From: Pseudomonas morbosilactucae | GTDB taxonomy: Bacteria > Pseudomonadota > Gammaproteobacteria > Pseudomonadales > Pseudomonadaceae | Direction: 5' to 3' | Assembly (NCBI RefSeq): GCF_023241715.1 | Contig: NZ_JALQCW010000049.1 | Coordinates: 18,946-82,945 of the forward strand | Length of the DNA stretch: 64,000 bases | Part shown: one piece after another, positions 16,643 to 25,921 of the stretch | How positions within the stretch are numbered: position 1 is the first letter of the stretch | Layout of the letters: the number at the start of each line of letters is the position of its first letter | Position numbers and translations under genes: made by a program | The notes under the pieces: generated by a model | Told to the model about the DNA's origin: nothing | Database searches by the model: none | Seen by the model: the letters and a program-made list of their open reading frames with translations, nothing else

Positions 16643-16855
16643 TCACGCCACAGGCGCGGGAGGCGGTTCGTCCGGCAAGGTGGGCTCGCCAGGTTCGGTC
16701 GGTTCAGTGGGTTGTGGGTAGTCAGGATCGGGCTGACCGGGAATGCCGCCTGCCAGACTTATGGGAGGATGGGCCAACAAGGACCAGGCCAATACGCCCA
16801 CCTGATTGGGCTCAAGCTTGGCCAGTGCTGCACTTATTCGCGGATCGATCTTCAT
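16643..16855 (-). CDS. Small hypothetical protein with Pro/Glu/Thr-rich tail
   Basis: 70 residues from ATG 16855, with AGGAGTGCCCT just upstream. The N-terminal half (MKIDPRISAALAKLEPNQVG, then VLAWSLLAHPPISLAGG) looks like a short amphipathic/hydrophobic segment. The tail is PQPTEPTEPGEPTLPDEPPP, a low-complexity extended chain. No signal peptide is clear. I do not recognise the family. It stands alone between aotP and dcd, convergent with aotP. Confidence 0.6.
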   Translation of the reverse strand: MKIDPRISAALAKLEPNQVGVLAWSLLAHPPISLAGGIPGQPDPDYPQPTEPTEPGEPTLPDEPPPAPVA

Positions 16856-16962
16856 AGGGCACTCCTGAGCTGTGCCCGGTACGCCTTGCGCGAACCGGAG
16901 CAGTACACCCAATAGAGTGCCTGCCCGCTCAGGAATTCCCACGGTTCGTCAGGAGGACGAAC

Positions 16963-17529
16963 TCAGGTACGCGGCAGAGTGACGCCACGCTGGCCCTGGT
17001 ACTTGCCGCCACGGTCCTTGTAGGACACTTCACACTCTTCGTCCGACTCCAGGAACAACATCTGCGCCACGCCCTCGTTGGCGTAGATTTTCGCCGGCAA
17101 GGTGGTGGTGTTGGAGAACTCCAGGGTCACGTGGCCTTCCCACTCGGGTTCGAGCGGCGTCACGTTGACGATGATGCCGCAACGGGCGTAGGTGCTCTTG
17201 CCCAGGCAGATGGTCAGCACATTGCGTGGAATACGGAAGTACTCGACGGTGCGGGCCAGGGCGAAGGAGTTCGGCGGGATGATGCACACGTCGCTCTTGA
17301 TATCGACAAAGCTCTTTTCATCGAAGTTTTTCGGATCGACGGTGGCCGAGTTGATGTTGGTGAATACCTTGAATTCGTCGGCGCAACGCACGTCGTAACC
17401 ATAGCTCGACACACCGAAGGAGATCAGCCGGTCAGCGCCTTCGCCCCGCATCTGGCGCTCGACAAAGGGTTCGATCATGCCGTGCTCTTGCGCCATGCGG
17501 CGAATCCACTTGTCCGATTTGATGCTCAT
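16963..17529 (-). CDS. dcd: dCTP deaminase
   Basis: 188 residues, the normal length. It makes dUTP from dCTP for dTMP synthesis and works as a homotrimer. Visible signatures: SFGVSSYGYDVRCADEFKVF near the N-terminus, SFALARTVEYFRIPRNVLTI, and the active-site block CLGKSTYARCGIIVNVTPLE, with the catalytic Glu in the following EPEWEGHVTLE. ATG 17529. It is monocistronic, divergent from the cold-shock gene. Confidence 0.96.
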   Translation of the reverse strand: MSIKSDKWIRRMAQEHGMIEPFVERQMRGEGADRLISFGVSSYGYDVRCADEFKVFTNINSATVDPKNFDEKSFVDIKSDVCIIPPNSFALARTVEYFRIPRNVLTICLGKSTYARCGIIVNVTPLEPEWEGHVTLEFSNTTTLPAKIYANEGVAQMLFLESDEECEVSYKDRGGKYQGQRGVTLPRT

Positions 17530-17880
17530 GGCGGGTGTCCTGAATAGCGAGGTGGAAAAATTCTGTCCGGCATCTTACCGGGGCGCGTCGTCGGGTTCAA
17601 AGTCTGGGCGGTTTTTCTCGCCGATACCCACAATCCACAAGGCCTTGCGAGCGACAAGATCACCGTCAGTCACGAAAACTGAGAAACCTTCGCAAAGATC
17701 ATTGGCACGTTAGGGAAAAAGGGTTAAGGTGGCGCCACTGTGTTGCTTGTGTCACTGAGAATCTCTACACGATGTTGAATTTCGATCCAACCATCTCCAA
17801 GAATTTTTCCTGCTCTTTGCACTCAGTCTCGGCCAGGGCTTTTCCTGAGTCGCAGTTAACTTTGTCCAAGGAGATACACC
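17530..17880. other. 351-base intergenic region between dcd and the cold-shock gene
   Basis: No credible gene. It should hold the divergent promoters and the long 5' leader typical of cold-shock mRNAs. The last part (AAGGAGATACACC before the ATG) is a near-perfect ribosome site. I see no clear -35/-10 pair that I would defend. Confidence 0.4.
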
Positions 17881-18090
17881 ATGTCTAATCGCCAAACCGG
17901 TACCGTTAAGTGGTTCAACGATGAAAAAGGCTTCGGCTTCATCACTCCACAATCCGGTGACGACCTGTTCGTACACTTCAAAGCAATCCAATCCGACGGC
18001 TTCAAAAGCCTGAAAGAAGGCCAACAGGTTTCTTTCATCGCTACCCGCGGTCAGAAAGGCATGCAAGCTGAAGAAGTTCAAGTTATCTAA
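17881..18090 (+). CDS. Cold-shock-family RNA chaperone (CspA-like)
   Basis: 69 residues. It is an OB-fold nucleic-acid-binding protein with RNP1 KGFGFIT and RNP2 LFVHF, opening TGTVKWFNDEKGFGFI. It melts RNA secondary structure and helps translation at low temperature or during stress. It could equally be one of the constitutive Csp paralogues of pseudomonads. A strong Shine-Dalgarno (AAGGAG) and an intrinsic terminator show a single-gene unit. Confidence 0.95.
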   Translation: MSNRQTGTVKWFNDEKGFGFITPQSGDDLFVHFKAIQSDGFKSLKEGQQVSFIATRGQKGMQAEEVQVI

Positions 18091-18106
18091 CTTGTACTGA
18101 TCCAGT

Positions 18107-18139
18107 AAAAAGCCCCGCCCTCAACAGCGGGGCTTTTTT
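18107..18139 (+). terminator. Intrinsic terminator of the cold-shock gene
   Basis: AAAAGCCCCGC / GCGGGGCTTTT stem with a 9-base loop and six T. It lies 17 bases after the stop and is also A-rich on the 5' side, so it could work for both strands. Confidence 0.88.
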
Positions 18140-18224
18140 GTGCCCGTAGGTTTGTGCCCAATGGTTTTTCTCTTGCTCGCCGGCCTGCTCCCTCAAGCCA
18201 GCACTGCCAAAAGCGCGCCTGTAT

Positions 18225-19229
18225 TTACCAGGTCACGCCGAAACCTGCGGTGTAGCGGGTCTTGCTCAAATCGCTGTCTTGGGTCCCGCTGATCACGTCC
18301 TTCTCGGCCTTGAGATTGAGCGAAGCCCAGTCGGTAACCTTGTAACGCAAGCCCATTTCGGCATCCAGCGCGTAGTCAGCCACATTCGACAACGGCCGCC
18401 CCACCTCGCCATTGGTGAAAAACTCGACCCGCTTGCCGATCAGGTAACGGTTGTAATTCCACTTCATGGCCAGGGAGTAGAAGTTGTCTTTGCCACCATC
18501 GGCATATTCATAGTCGGTGCGGTTAAGCAGCGAGCCCAGGGAGAAAGCGCCCAGCTCGTCATCCCAGAACTGGTAACCCGGACCGGTACCCACCACTCGT
18601 TGCTGCGCGAGGTCTTCGACCTTGTCACGCTTATAGCTCAAGCGCCCCTGCCAGAACCATTTCTCGGTCAGGAAGCGGTCCAGCGCATATTCAGCGCCCC
18701 AGTTATCGGTGGTCACCACGTCATCCTGGAACTCACGGTTGTATTCGCCCTCGGCGGTGTGCCGCCAGCGGCCATGACGCGCCGTGGTCTTGAAGTTGAC
18801 GTCGTAGTCGTCCGTGTCTTTTTCCGCCCGCTGGTAATCCATGGCGACATCCACGTTGCCCTTCCACACCAGGTCTTCAACCACGGGTTTGGGCTTCATG
18901 ATCTGTTGAATACTGGCCAACTCCACGGTCTTCGGCTCGCCATTGGCCAACACCACTTTGCCATCGTCCGAAGCCTTGAGTGACTTGGCCTTCTCGCCAC
19001 TGTAAGCATCCTGCTTAACCAGCAATTCCTGATCACTCTCCAGTGTCTTGACCTGCTTCCAGTCAATACTGATGGAGCCGCCGTAATCGGTCTGGATCAA
19101 CAGCTTGCCACCGTCGAACACCCGGATCTTGCCGCTCAACCGGTCACCGTTTTTCAACCACACGGTGTCAGCCAGCAAGGGCGTGGAGGCACTGAAAACA
19201 GCTAGGCACAACAGGGTTCTGGGCAACAT
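18225..19229 (-). CDS. DUF481 family outer-membrane protein
   Basis: 334 residues with a signal peptide (CLAVFSASTPLLADT). Residues about 22-110 form a small domain (TVWLKNGDRLSGKIRVFDGG and DYGGSISIDWKQVKTLESDQ). The remainder alternates aromatic and charged residues like a beta-barrel and ends in a terminal Trp (GFGVTW), typical of outer-membrane barrels. DUF481 proteins (YdiY-like) are linked to acid or salt stress but have no firm function. Single gene. Confidence 0.88.
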   Translation of the reverse strand: MLPRTLLCLAVFSASTPLLADTVWLKNGDRLSGKIRVFDGGKLLIQTDYGGSISIDWKQVKTLESDQELLVKQDAYSGEKAKSLKASDDGKVVLANGEPKTVELASIQQIMKPKPVVEDLVWKGNVDVAMDYQRAEKDTDDYDVNFKTTARHGRWRHTAEGEYNREFQDDVVTTDNWGAEYALDRFLTEKWFWQGRLSYKRDKVEDLAQQRVVGTGPGYQFWDDELGAFSLGSLLNRTDYEYADGGKDNFYSLAMKWNYNRYLIGKRVEFFTNGEVGRPLSNVADYALDAEMGLRYKVTDWASLNLKAEKDVISGTQDSDLSKTRYTAGFGVTW

Positions 19230-19390
19230 AAGCGGACACAGGGCTCGATTTTGCGGAAAAAAACGTCATTATCCCGCAGGATAAAAACCTCAGTCTGGAC
19301 TGACCCGGGTATTGCAACCGAGTTCAATACGCATTTCGTATTCAGCAGCACCACCGACCAACGACCGACCGCCCATCAGGAAACGCGCCC

Positions 19391-19744
19391 GTGACCGACC
19401 CTATCGAGGACGCTCAAAGCCCCGCCGACATTCGCCGCACCGCGCTCTACCTGACCCTGGCCCAAGTACCCGCGGGCAAGGTCGTGAGTTATGGCCAACT
19501 GGCCGAAATGGCCGGCCTGGGCCGCGCGGCGCGCTGGGTTGGGCGCACCCTCAGCCAATTGCCCGCCGAGACCAGCCTGCCCTGGCACCGAGTTCTGGGC
19601 GCAGGTGGACGCATCAGCCTGCCACTGGGCAGCCCCTCAGGCGACGAACAGCGCGCCCGCTTGCGCAGCGAAGGCGTATTCATCCGCAACAATCGCGTGG
19701 ATATTCAGCACCATGGCTGGCGCCCGGTAGAGCACAGCGGTTAG
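19391..19744 (+). CDS. Alkyltransferase-like (ATL) DNA repair protein, MGMT family
   Basis: 117 residues, the C-terminal MGMT fold only. The active-site PCHRV of O6-alkylguanine transferases is PWHRV here, the mark of ATL proteins. These bind O6-alkylguanine but do not transfer the alkyl group, and channel the lesion to nucleotide excision repair. The helix-turn-helix VVSYGQLAEMAGLGRAARWV and the Arg finger are kept. The next gene (ampG) starts 44 bases later. Confidence 0.9.
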   Translation: MTDPIEDAQSPADIRRTALYLTLAQVPAGKVVSYGQLAEMAGLGRAARWVGRTLSQLPAETSLPWHRVLGAGGRISLPLGSPSGDEQRARLRSEGVFIRNNRVDIQHHGWRPVEHSG

Positions 19745-19788
19745 AGTGCGCGCTTTGTTTCCGTACTTCTTGAGGCAGATTCCAGCCC

Positions 19789-21354
19789 ATGCCCCGTAAA
19801 ACCTGGCGCGCCGCGCTCGCCGCCTATGCCAGCCCCTCGACGCTCGTGCTGTTGCTGCTTGGTTTCGCCGCCGGCTTGCCCTACATGCTGGTGTTCTCGA
19901 CTCTCTCCGTCTGGCTGCGCGAGGCTGGTGTGGCCCGCGAAACCATCGGTTACGCCAGCCTGATCGGCCTTGCCTACGCCTTCAAATGGGTCTGGTCGCC
20001 ACTGCTCGACCAATGGCGCCTGCCCTTGCTGGGCAAGCTCGGACGCCGCCGCTCGTGGCTGGTCCTGTCGCAAACCCTGGTGATTCTCGGGCTGGTCGGC
20101 ATGGGTTTTTGCGACCCGCAAAAGCACCTGTCCTGGCTGATCGCCATTGCTGTGCTTGTGGCCTTTGCCTCCGCCACCCAAGACATCGCGGTCGACGCCT
20201 ATCGCCTGGAAATCGCCGATGAAAGCCGCCAGGCAGCCTTGGCAGCCAGCTATATGTCCGGCTATCGGGTGGCCGCCCTGCTGGCCACTGCCGGCGCCCT
20301 GTTCTTTGCCGAAGGTTTTGGCTCCACCGGTTTCAGCTACAAGCACTCAGCCTGGGCCGGCACCTACGTGCTGTTCGGCGTACTGATGATTCCCGCCTTG
20401 CTGACCACCCTGTTTATGCGTGAACCGCCCGTGCCGCTGCGCACCCAACTCTCAGCTGGGCGCTACAGCTTCGTGCACCAGCTGGTCTCGGTGTTCGTGC
20501 TGATCGTGTTGCTGGTCTCGGTGCCGGCCATGTGCACCCAGCTGTACAACACCGACTTCGCCAGCGTGCTGTTCAATGGGGTCAGCCCGCTGGACCTGCT
20601 GCTGGAAGACCGCGCCTTCCTGCGGGCCATCCTCTACACCACCCTGACTGCGTTGTGCCTGTCGGCCATGGGCCGCCGCGGCCTGGCGCCGGTGCTGACA
20701 CCGGTCAACGACTTCATCCTGCGCTACCGCTGGCAGGCCTTCCTGCTGCTGGGGCTGATCGCCACCTACCGCATGTCCGATACGGTCATGGGGGTGATGG
20801 CCAACGTCTTCTATATTGACCAGGGCTTCACCAAGGACCAGATCGCCAGCGTCAGCAAGATCTTCGGCCTGATCATGACCCTGGTCGGCGCCGGCATGGG
20901 CGGCCTGTTGATCGTGCGCTTCGGCATTCTGCCGATCCTGTTCATCGGCGGCGCTGCCTCGGCCGGCACCAACCTACTGTTCCTGATGCTCGCGGACATG
21001 GGGCCCAACCTGCAGATGCTGGTGGTAACCATATCCCTTGATAACTTCAGTTCCGGCCTGGCCACCTCAGCCTTCGTCGCCTACCTGTCGAGCCTGACCA
21101 ACCTCAAGTTCTCCGCCACCCAATACGCCCTGCTCAGCTCCATCATGCTGCTCCTGCCACGGCTGATCGGCGGCTACTCGGGAGTGATGGTGGAGAAGTT
21201 CGGCTACCACGACTTCTTCATGATCACCGCCTTGCTGGGCGTGCCGACCCTGATCCTGATCGCCCTGCACTGGTTCCAGGAAAGTCGCCGCGCAGCGCCG
21301 GCAGATGCGGTAGAACCCGCGCCGAACAACGCGGTAAACAAAGAAGAATCGTAG
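19789..21354 (+). CDS. ampG: AmpG-family muropeptide permease (MFS)
   Basis: 521 residues with about 12-14 membrane segments. The start YASPSTLVLLLLGFAAGLPY and LYNTDFASVLFNG-type loops are typical of AmpG. It imports 1,6-anhydro-muropeptides for cell-wall recycling and, through AmpR, beta-lactamase signalling. Motif GYASLIGLAYAFKWVWSPLLD and the MFS loop RRRSWLVLSQ are clear. Pseudomonads carry ampG and the paralogue ampP; the length favours ampG. Same strand as the ATL gene. Confidence 0.88.
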   Translation: MPRKTWRAALAAYASPSTLVLLLLGFAAGLPYMLVFSTLSVWLREAGVARETIGYASLIGLAYAFKWVWSPLLDQWRLPLLGKLGRRRSWLVLSQTLVILGLVGMGFCDPQKHLSWLIAIAVLVAFASATQDIAVDAYRLEIADESRQAALAASYMSGYRVAALLATAGALFFAEGFGSTGFSYKHSAWAGTYVLFGVLMIPALLTTLFMREPPVPLRTQLSAGRYSFVHQLVSVFVLIVLLVSVPAMCTQLYNTDFASVLFNGVSPLDLLLEDRAFLRAILYTTLTALCLSAMGRRGLAPVLTPVNDFILRYRWQAFLLLGLIATYRMSDTVMGVMANVFYIDQGFTKDQIASVSKIFGLIMTLVGAGMGGLLIVRFGILPILFIGGAASAGTNLLFLMLADMGPNLQMLVVTISLDNFSSGLATSAFVAYLSSLTNLKFSATQYALLSSIMLLLPRLIGGYSGVMVEKFGYHDFFMITALLGVPTLILIALHWFQESRRAAPADAVEPAPNNAVNKEES

Positions 21355-21483
21355 GAAACCCAGGGGCTTGCGCGCTTTTGCCCGAGCCCCTGGCGCCCTC
21401 CGGCCGCAATCCTGTACGCCAGCGGAACTCGCCCGTACAATGCTCCGTCATTTCTAGTCTTCAGCAACCGACAACGGCCTACC

Positions 21484-23199
21484 ATGCGCACCAGTCAATT
21501 TTTGCTCGCCACACAGAAAGAAACGCCTTCCGATGCGGTCGTGATCAGCCATCAGTTGATGCTGCGCGCCGGCATGATCCGCAAACTGGCCTCCGGCCTG
21601 TACACCTGGCTCCCCATGGGCCTGCGGGTGATGCGCAAGGTTGAAGCCATCGTTCGCGAAGAAATGAACGCCGCCGGCTCGCTTGAAGTGTTGATGCCGA
21701 GCACTCAACCGGCTGAGCTGTGGCAGGAATCCGGTCGCTGGGAAGAATACGGCCCTGAGCTGCTGCGCTTCAAAGACCGTCACGGTCGCGATTTCTGCGC
21801 GGGCCCGACCCACGAAGAAGTGATCACCGACCTGGCCCGCAACGAGCTGAGCAGCTACAAGCAACTGCCGCTCAACCTGTACCAGATCCAGACCAAATTC
21901 CGTGATGAGATCCGCCCACGCTTCGGCTTGATGCGCGGCCGCGAATTCATCATGAAGGACGCGTATTCCTTCCACGCCGACCAGGCGTCGCTGCAGGTCA
22001 CCTACGACCGCATGCACCAGGCCTACTGCAACGTGTTCAGCCGCCTCGGCCTGAACTTCCGCCCGGTTGAAGCGGACAACGGCTCCATCGGTGGTGCCGG
22101 CTCCCACGAATTCCACGTACTGGCCGAATCCGGCGAAGACGATATCGTCTTCAGCAACGGTTCCGACTACGCGGCGAACATCGAGAAAGCCGAAGCCGTG
22201 CCACGGGAAACCTCCCGTCCAGCGCCGGCTGAAGAGCTGCGCCTGGTGGACACGCCCGAAACCAAGACCATCGCGGCCCTGGTGGAGAAATTCAATCTGC
22301 CGATTGAAAAGACCATCAAGACCCTGATCGTGCGCGCCGAGGAAGAAGGCAAGCTGATCGCCCTGGTAATCCGCGGCGACCACGAGCTCAATGAAATCAA
22401 AGCCGCCCAGCAGCCTGGCGTAGCCAGCCCGCTGGTCATGGCCACGGACTCCGAACTGCGCGACGCCATTGGCGCTGGCGCTGGCTCCCTGGGTCCGCTG
22501 AACCTGCCATTGCCGATCATCATCGACCGCTCGGTCGAGCTGATGAGCGACTTCGGCATCGGTGCCAACATCGACGACAAGCACTACTTCGGCGTCAACT
22601 GGGAACGCGACCTGCCCGTACCGACCGTTGCCGACCTGCGCAACGTGGTGGCCGGCGACCCGAGCCCAGACGGCAAAGGCACCCTGGAAATCAAACGCGG
22701 CATCGAAGTCGGGCACATCTTCCAGCTGGGCAACAAGTACAGCAAGGCGATGAAGTGCGAAGTGCTGGGCGATAACGGCAAGCCGGTCACCTTGGAAATG
22801 GGCTGCTACGGCATCGGCGTTTCCCGCGTGGTAGCTGCCGCCATCGAGCAGAACAACGACGCCAACGGCATCATCTGGAGCGACACCCTGGCGCCATTCC
22901 AGATCGCCCTGGTGCCCCTGCGCTATGAAACCGAGCAGGTTCGCGAAGCCACCGACAAGCTCTACGCGGAACTCACCGCCGCCGGCTTCGAAGTGCTGCT
23001 GGACGACCGTGACAAGAAAACCAGCCCCGGCATCAAGTTCGCGGACATGGAGCTGATCGGCATTCCTCACCGGATCGTGGTCAGTGACCGCGGCCTCGCC
23101 GAAGGCAACCTGGAATACAAGAGCCGTACCGAAGCCGAGGCACAAGCGTTGCCGGTGGCTGACGTCCTGCCCTTCCTCCAAGCCCGTATCCGTCGCTGA
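21484..23199 (+). CDS. proS: Prolyl-tRNA synthetase (bacterial type with editing domain)
   Basis: 571 residues. It charges tRNA-Pro in the cytoplasm. Class II motif 1 lies near residues 60-80, motif 2 in RDEIRPRFGLMRGREFIMKD, and motif 3 in MGCYGIGVSRVVAAAIEQ. The editing insertion, which removes Ala-tRNA-Pro, spans about residues 225-395 between motifs 2 and 3. The C-terminal anticodon-binding domain includes VLLDDRDKKTSPGIKFADME. Full length. Confidence 0.97.
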   Translation: MRTSQFLLATQKETPSDAVVISHQLMLRAGMIRKLASGLYTWLPMGLRVMRKVEAIVREEMNAAGSLEVLMPSTQPAELWQESGRWEEYGPELLRFKDRHGRDFCAGPTHEEVITDLARNELSSYKQLPLNLYQIQTKFRDEIRPRFGLMRGREFIMKDAYSFHADQASLQVTYDRMHQAYCNVFSRLGLNFRPVEADNGSIGGAGSHEFHVLAESGEDDIVFSNGSDYAANIEKAEAVPRETSRPAPAEELRLVDTPETKTIAALVEKFNLPIEKTIKTLIVRAEEEGKLIALVIRGDHELNEIKAAQQPGVASPLVMATDSELRDAIGAGAGSLGPLNLPLPIIIDRSVELMSDFGIGANIDDKHYFGVNWERDLPVPTVADLRNVVAGDPSPDGKGTLEIKRGIEVGHIFQLGNKYSKAMKCEVLGDNGKPVTLEMGCYGIGVSRVVAAAIEQNNDANGIIWSDTLAPFQIALVPLRYETEQVREATDKLYAELTAAGFEVLLDDRDKKTSPGIKFADMELIGIPHRIVVSDRGLAEGNLEYKSRTEAEAQALPVADVLPFLQARIRR

Positions 23200-23218
23200 A
23201 ACCAGATCAAGAGAAGTC

Positions 23219-24172
23219 ATGTTCAAGCGAAACACCTTAGGCCTCGGTGGTGCCGCCTTGTGCGGCGCCCTGCTGGTCAGCGGCTGTGCCAACCACATGT
23301 CACAACGCAGCGAGCACGAGGAGCGGGTCGAGCGCAAATTGCTCGACCATAGCCTGCAGATCGATGTCGGTGAGCCTAAGGTGCTTGAGCTGCCGCAGCG
23401 TCGGGTGCGGATCCACGAGCAAAAGACCTTCGAAGTCACTGAGTTCGAAGTCACACGTCGCTACGATCGCTACACGCCCTACCAACCCTGGCGAGAACTC
23501 TACGAGGTGCCGATGGGCGCGGTAGCGGTGGTCGCCGGGGTCGGCGCCAACATCGTCAACGTGTTTGCGCTGGGCAGCCTGCCGGACAGCGTCACCAAGG
23601 ACTGGATCAGCTACGGCGTGTCGGGGCTCAACCCGTTCATGAACGTGCAATCCCACGGTCGCGCGCAGCAGAACCTGGCGGGCATCGATGAAGTCCAGCG
23701 CGACAAGCGCCTGGAGTATTCCAGCCTGCCGTGGAGCGAGCGTCCGGTGGAGGTCAAGGCCGGCAAGCTAACCCACGAGCTGAGCACCGATCGCAACGGC
23801 GTACTGCGCCTGAACCTGCTGGACAGCCCCTTCTCCGAACAGGATCTGAACCGCATCAGCACCCTGCAGATCAGTGTTGAAGATGCCCAGGACGAAGTGC
23901 ACTCCGATTCGTCCCTGAGCCTGAGCAGCACCCTGCGCGGCAAACTGGTGGAAGCCCACGGGTTGATTTACGACGACCTGGAAGACGACGAAGTGAGCCA
24001 GTGGGTACACCGGGTCAAACGTCTGTCGGAGCTGGGCCTGGAAGAGGAAGCCAGCGAGCTGGAGCAGAGCCTGATCGAGCTGACCCGCAACGATCCGGAA
24101 CTGCAGAGCGAGTTTCTCAAGTCCCTGACCAAGAATGCCGGTCGACTGGTCGCCGACCCCGGCAACCACTGA
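23219..24172 (+). CDS. Predicted envelope lipoprotein, unknown function
   Basis: 317 residues from ATG 23219, after AAGAGAAGTC. The signal ends in a lipobox (LLVSGCANH). Residues about 75-120 contain VTRRYDRYTPYQPWRELYEV followed by one hydrophobic, glycine-rich segment (GAVAVVAGVGANIVNVFALG). The C-terminal 60 residues are very acidic and probably helical (DDLEDDEVSQWVHRVKRLSE). It is 19 bases after proS and may share its transcript. I do not recognise a named family beyond Pseudomonas lipoproteins. Confidence 0.75.
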   Translation: MFKRNTLGLGGAALCGALLVSGCANHMSQRSEHEERVERKLLDHSLQIDVGEPKVLELPQRRVRIHEQKTFEVTEFEVTRRYDRYTPYQPWRELYEVPMGAVAVVAGVGANIVNVFALGSLPDSVTKDWISYGVSGLNPFMNVQSHGRAQQNLAGIDEVQRDKRLEYSSLPWSERPVEVKAGKLTHELSTDRNGVLRLNLLDSPFSEQDLNRISTLQISVEDAQDEVHSDSSLSLSSTLRGKLVEAHGLIYDDLEDDEVSQWVHRVKRLSELGLEEEASELEQSLIELTRNDPELQSEFLKSLTKNAGRLVADPGNH

Positions 24173-24199
24173 TCCCTGTATGGGCCGCTTTGCCGGCCC

Positions 24200-25267
24200 C
24201 TACAACACGCCCCGAAACAGCTCCAGCTGTTCGTGACCGCCACGCAGATCCTGCAGACGCACCCCAATCCCCAGCAACCGCACCGGCTTGCCACCACGCT
24301 TGAACGCCTGCGTCAGCAACTGCCGATAACTCTCCAAGTCCCGACCTGCCCCCGCCTGCTCCAGGGTGGTCTGGGTGAAGTCGTGGAATTTCACTTTGAC
24401 GAACGGCTTGCCCGGGCGATAGCTGCTGTCGATCCGTTCAATGCGGCCCGCCAGGGTTTCCATCAACTCGGGGAGTTTCTCCAGGCAACTGTCGAGGTCC
24501 GGAAGGTCGACGTCGTAGGTGTTTTCGACGCTGATGGATTGCCGGCGGCTGTCGTTCTGCACCGCCCGCTCGTCAATCCCCCGGGCCAGACTCCACAGGC
24601 GCTCGCCAAAACTGCCGAACTCACGCACCAGGGCCAGCTTGCTCCAATCGCGCAACTGCAGGCAGTCGACGATGCCCAGGCGCCCCAGCTTGTCCGCCGT
24701 GACCTTGCCGACGCCGTGCAGCTTTTTCACTGGCAATGCCGAGACAAAATCCTCGACCTGGTCGGGAGTGATCACAAACAGCCCGTTGGGCTTCTTCCAG
24801 TCACTGGCGATCTTGGCCAGGAATTTGTTCGGCGCCACGCCCGCCGACACGGTGATGTGCAACTGATTGGACACGCGCCGACGAATGTCTTGGGCAATGC
24901 GCGTGGCGCTGCCGGCAAAGCTCGGGCTGTCGGAGACATCCAGATAGGCCTCGTCCAGGGACAAGGGCTCGATCAGGTCGGTGTAGTCGCGAAAAATCGT
25001 GTGGATTTCCTTCGATGCCTCGCGATAGGCGTCCATGCGCGGCTTGACGATCACCAAGTCCGGGCAAAGGGACAGAGCATGCCGAGAAGACATGGCCGAA
25101 CGCACGCCATAGGCGCGCGCTTCATAATTGCAGGTCGCGATCACACCGCGCCGCTCCGCCGAGCCGCCCACTGCCAGCGGCTTGCCGGCCAGTTGCGGGT
25201 CATCGCGCATTTCGATGGCGGCGTAGAAGCAGTCGCAATCGATATGGATGATTTTTCGCTGCATCAT
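24200..25267 (-). CDS. dinB: DNA polymerase IV (Y-family translesion polymerase)
   Basis: 355 residues from ATG 25267 (a second ATG at 25264). Catalytic carboxylates are in IHIDCDCFYAAIEM (Asp) and SLDEAYLDVS (Asp-Glu). The steric-gate Tyr is in CDCFY, the helix-hairpin-helix in LHGVGKVTADKLGRLGI, and a beta-clamp motif (QLELF) is at the C-terminus. It copies past damaged bases. A LexA-type box at 25336-25351 makes it SOS-controlled. It is convergent with the lipoprotein gene. Confidence 0.96.
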   Translation of the reverse strand: MMQRKIIHIDCDCFYAAIEMRDDPQLAGKPLAVGGSAERRGVIATCNYEARAYGVRSAMSSRHALSLCPDLVIVKPRMDAYREASKEIHTIFRDYTDLIEPLSLDEAYLDVSDSPSFAGSATRIAQDIRRRVSNQLHITVSAGVAPNKFLAKIASDWKKPNGLFVITPDQVEDFVSALPVKKLHGVGKVTADKLGRLGIVDCLQLRDWSKLALVREFGSFGERLWSLARGIDERAVQNDSRRQSISVENTYDVDLPDLDSCLEKLPELMETLAGRIERIDSSYRPGKPFVKVKFHDFTQTTLEQAGAGRDLESYRQLLTQAFKRGGKPVRLLGIGVRLQDLRGGHEQLELFRGVL

Positions 25268-25335
25268 TTAAAGGCAGTGTTCATGGACGGATAAAACGCT
25301 GACAGCAAAGTGGGGCGCCAGTATCGCACTGGCAA

Positions 25336-25351
25336 CTGTATATAGCACCAG
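25336..25351 (-). promoter_or_regulatory. LexA (SOS) box upstream of dinB
   Basis: CTGTATATAGCACCAG, a close match to the Pseudomonas LexA consensus CTGTATAAATAACCAG. It is 68 bases upstream of the dinB start codon. Confidence 0.85.
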
Positions 25352-25524
25352 TGCCTTGAGTGACCGAACGATCAGCGCCAGCCCGCCAACGCATTTATTT
25401 GACCCTGTGTTCAAAAATGGTCAATCGGGCTACAAGCCCCGCCCCGCCTACTCCAATGCCTCTTCAGCAACCTTGCTCAGCGCGCTAAGCGATTGAACCT
25501 CAAGCACTTTTTAAAATTTAGCGA

Positions 25525-25552
25525 TTGACACCCCAGCGTTCCTCTGTAGAAT
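25525..25552 (+). promoter_or_regulatory. Sigma-70 promoter of the initiator tRNA gene
   Basis: TTGACA at 25525-25530, 16-base spacer, TAGAAT at 25547-25552, with an AT-rich upstream stretch (TTTTTAAAATTTA). The tRNA begins 13 bases after the -10 box. Confidence 0.85.
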
Positions 25553-25565
25553 GCCGCCACACAGA

Positions 25566-25642
<77 letters not shown>

Positions 25643-25648
25643 AACATC

Positions 25649-25682
25649 AAAAAAGGCTACTCGAAAGAGTGGCCTTTTTTGT
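25649..25682 (+). terminator. Intrinsic terminator after tRNA-fMet
   Basis: AAAAAAGGC(T)ACTC-GAAA-GAGT(G)GCCTTTTTT hairpin 7 bases after the tRNA end. Confidence 0.88.
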
Positions 25683-25921
25683 ATCTGTTGAAAAAGTCCT
25701 TTCGCAACAATGATCTGTCAGTCTGCAGCGAACCGTCAGCGCGTCCGTGACTGCATGCCCATAACGGCTATGCTCAGTGTCAAACACCCCTTTCAACCTT
25801 GCTCAAGCAGGGTCGCCGGACGACGGTGAGACGCGTTAATATTTGAAATTATTTTTTCTACAGGGATTGGTAACTTGGCTGGATACCCCCATCCTGTCGC
25901 GCACAATCCAAGAGGTGATTG

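Noticed and set aside
21454..23454. 666-codon minus-strand frame opposite proS
   Set aside because: Shadow of proS; also extends into the lipoprotein gene without any motif.
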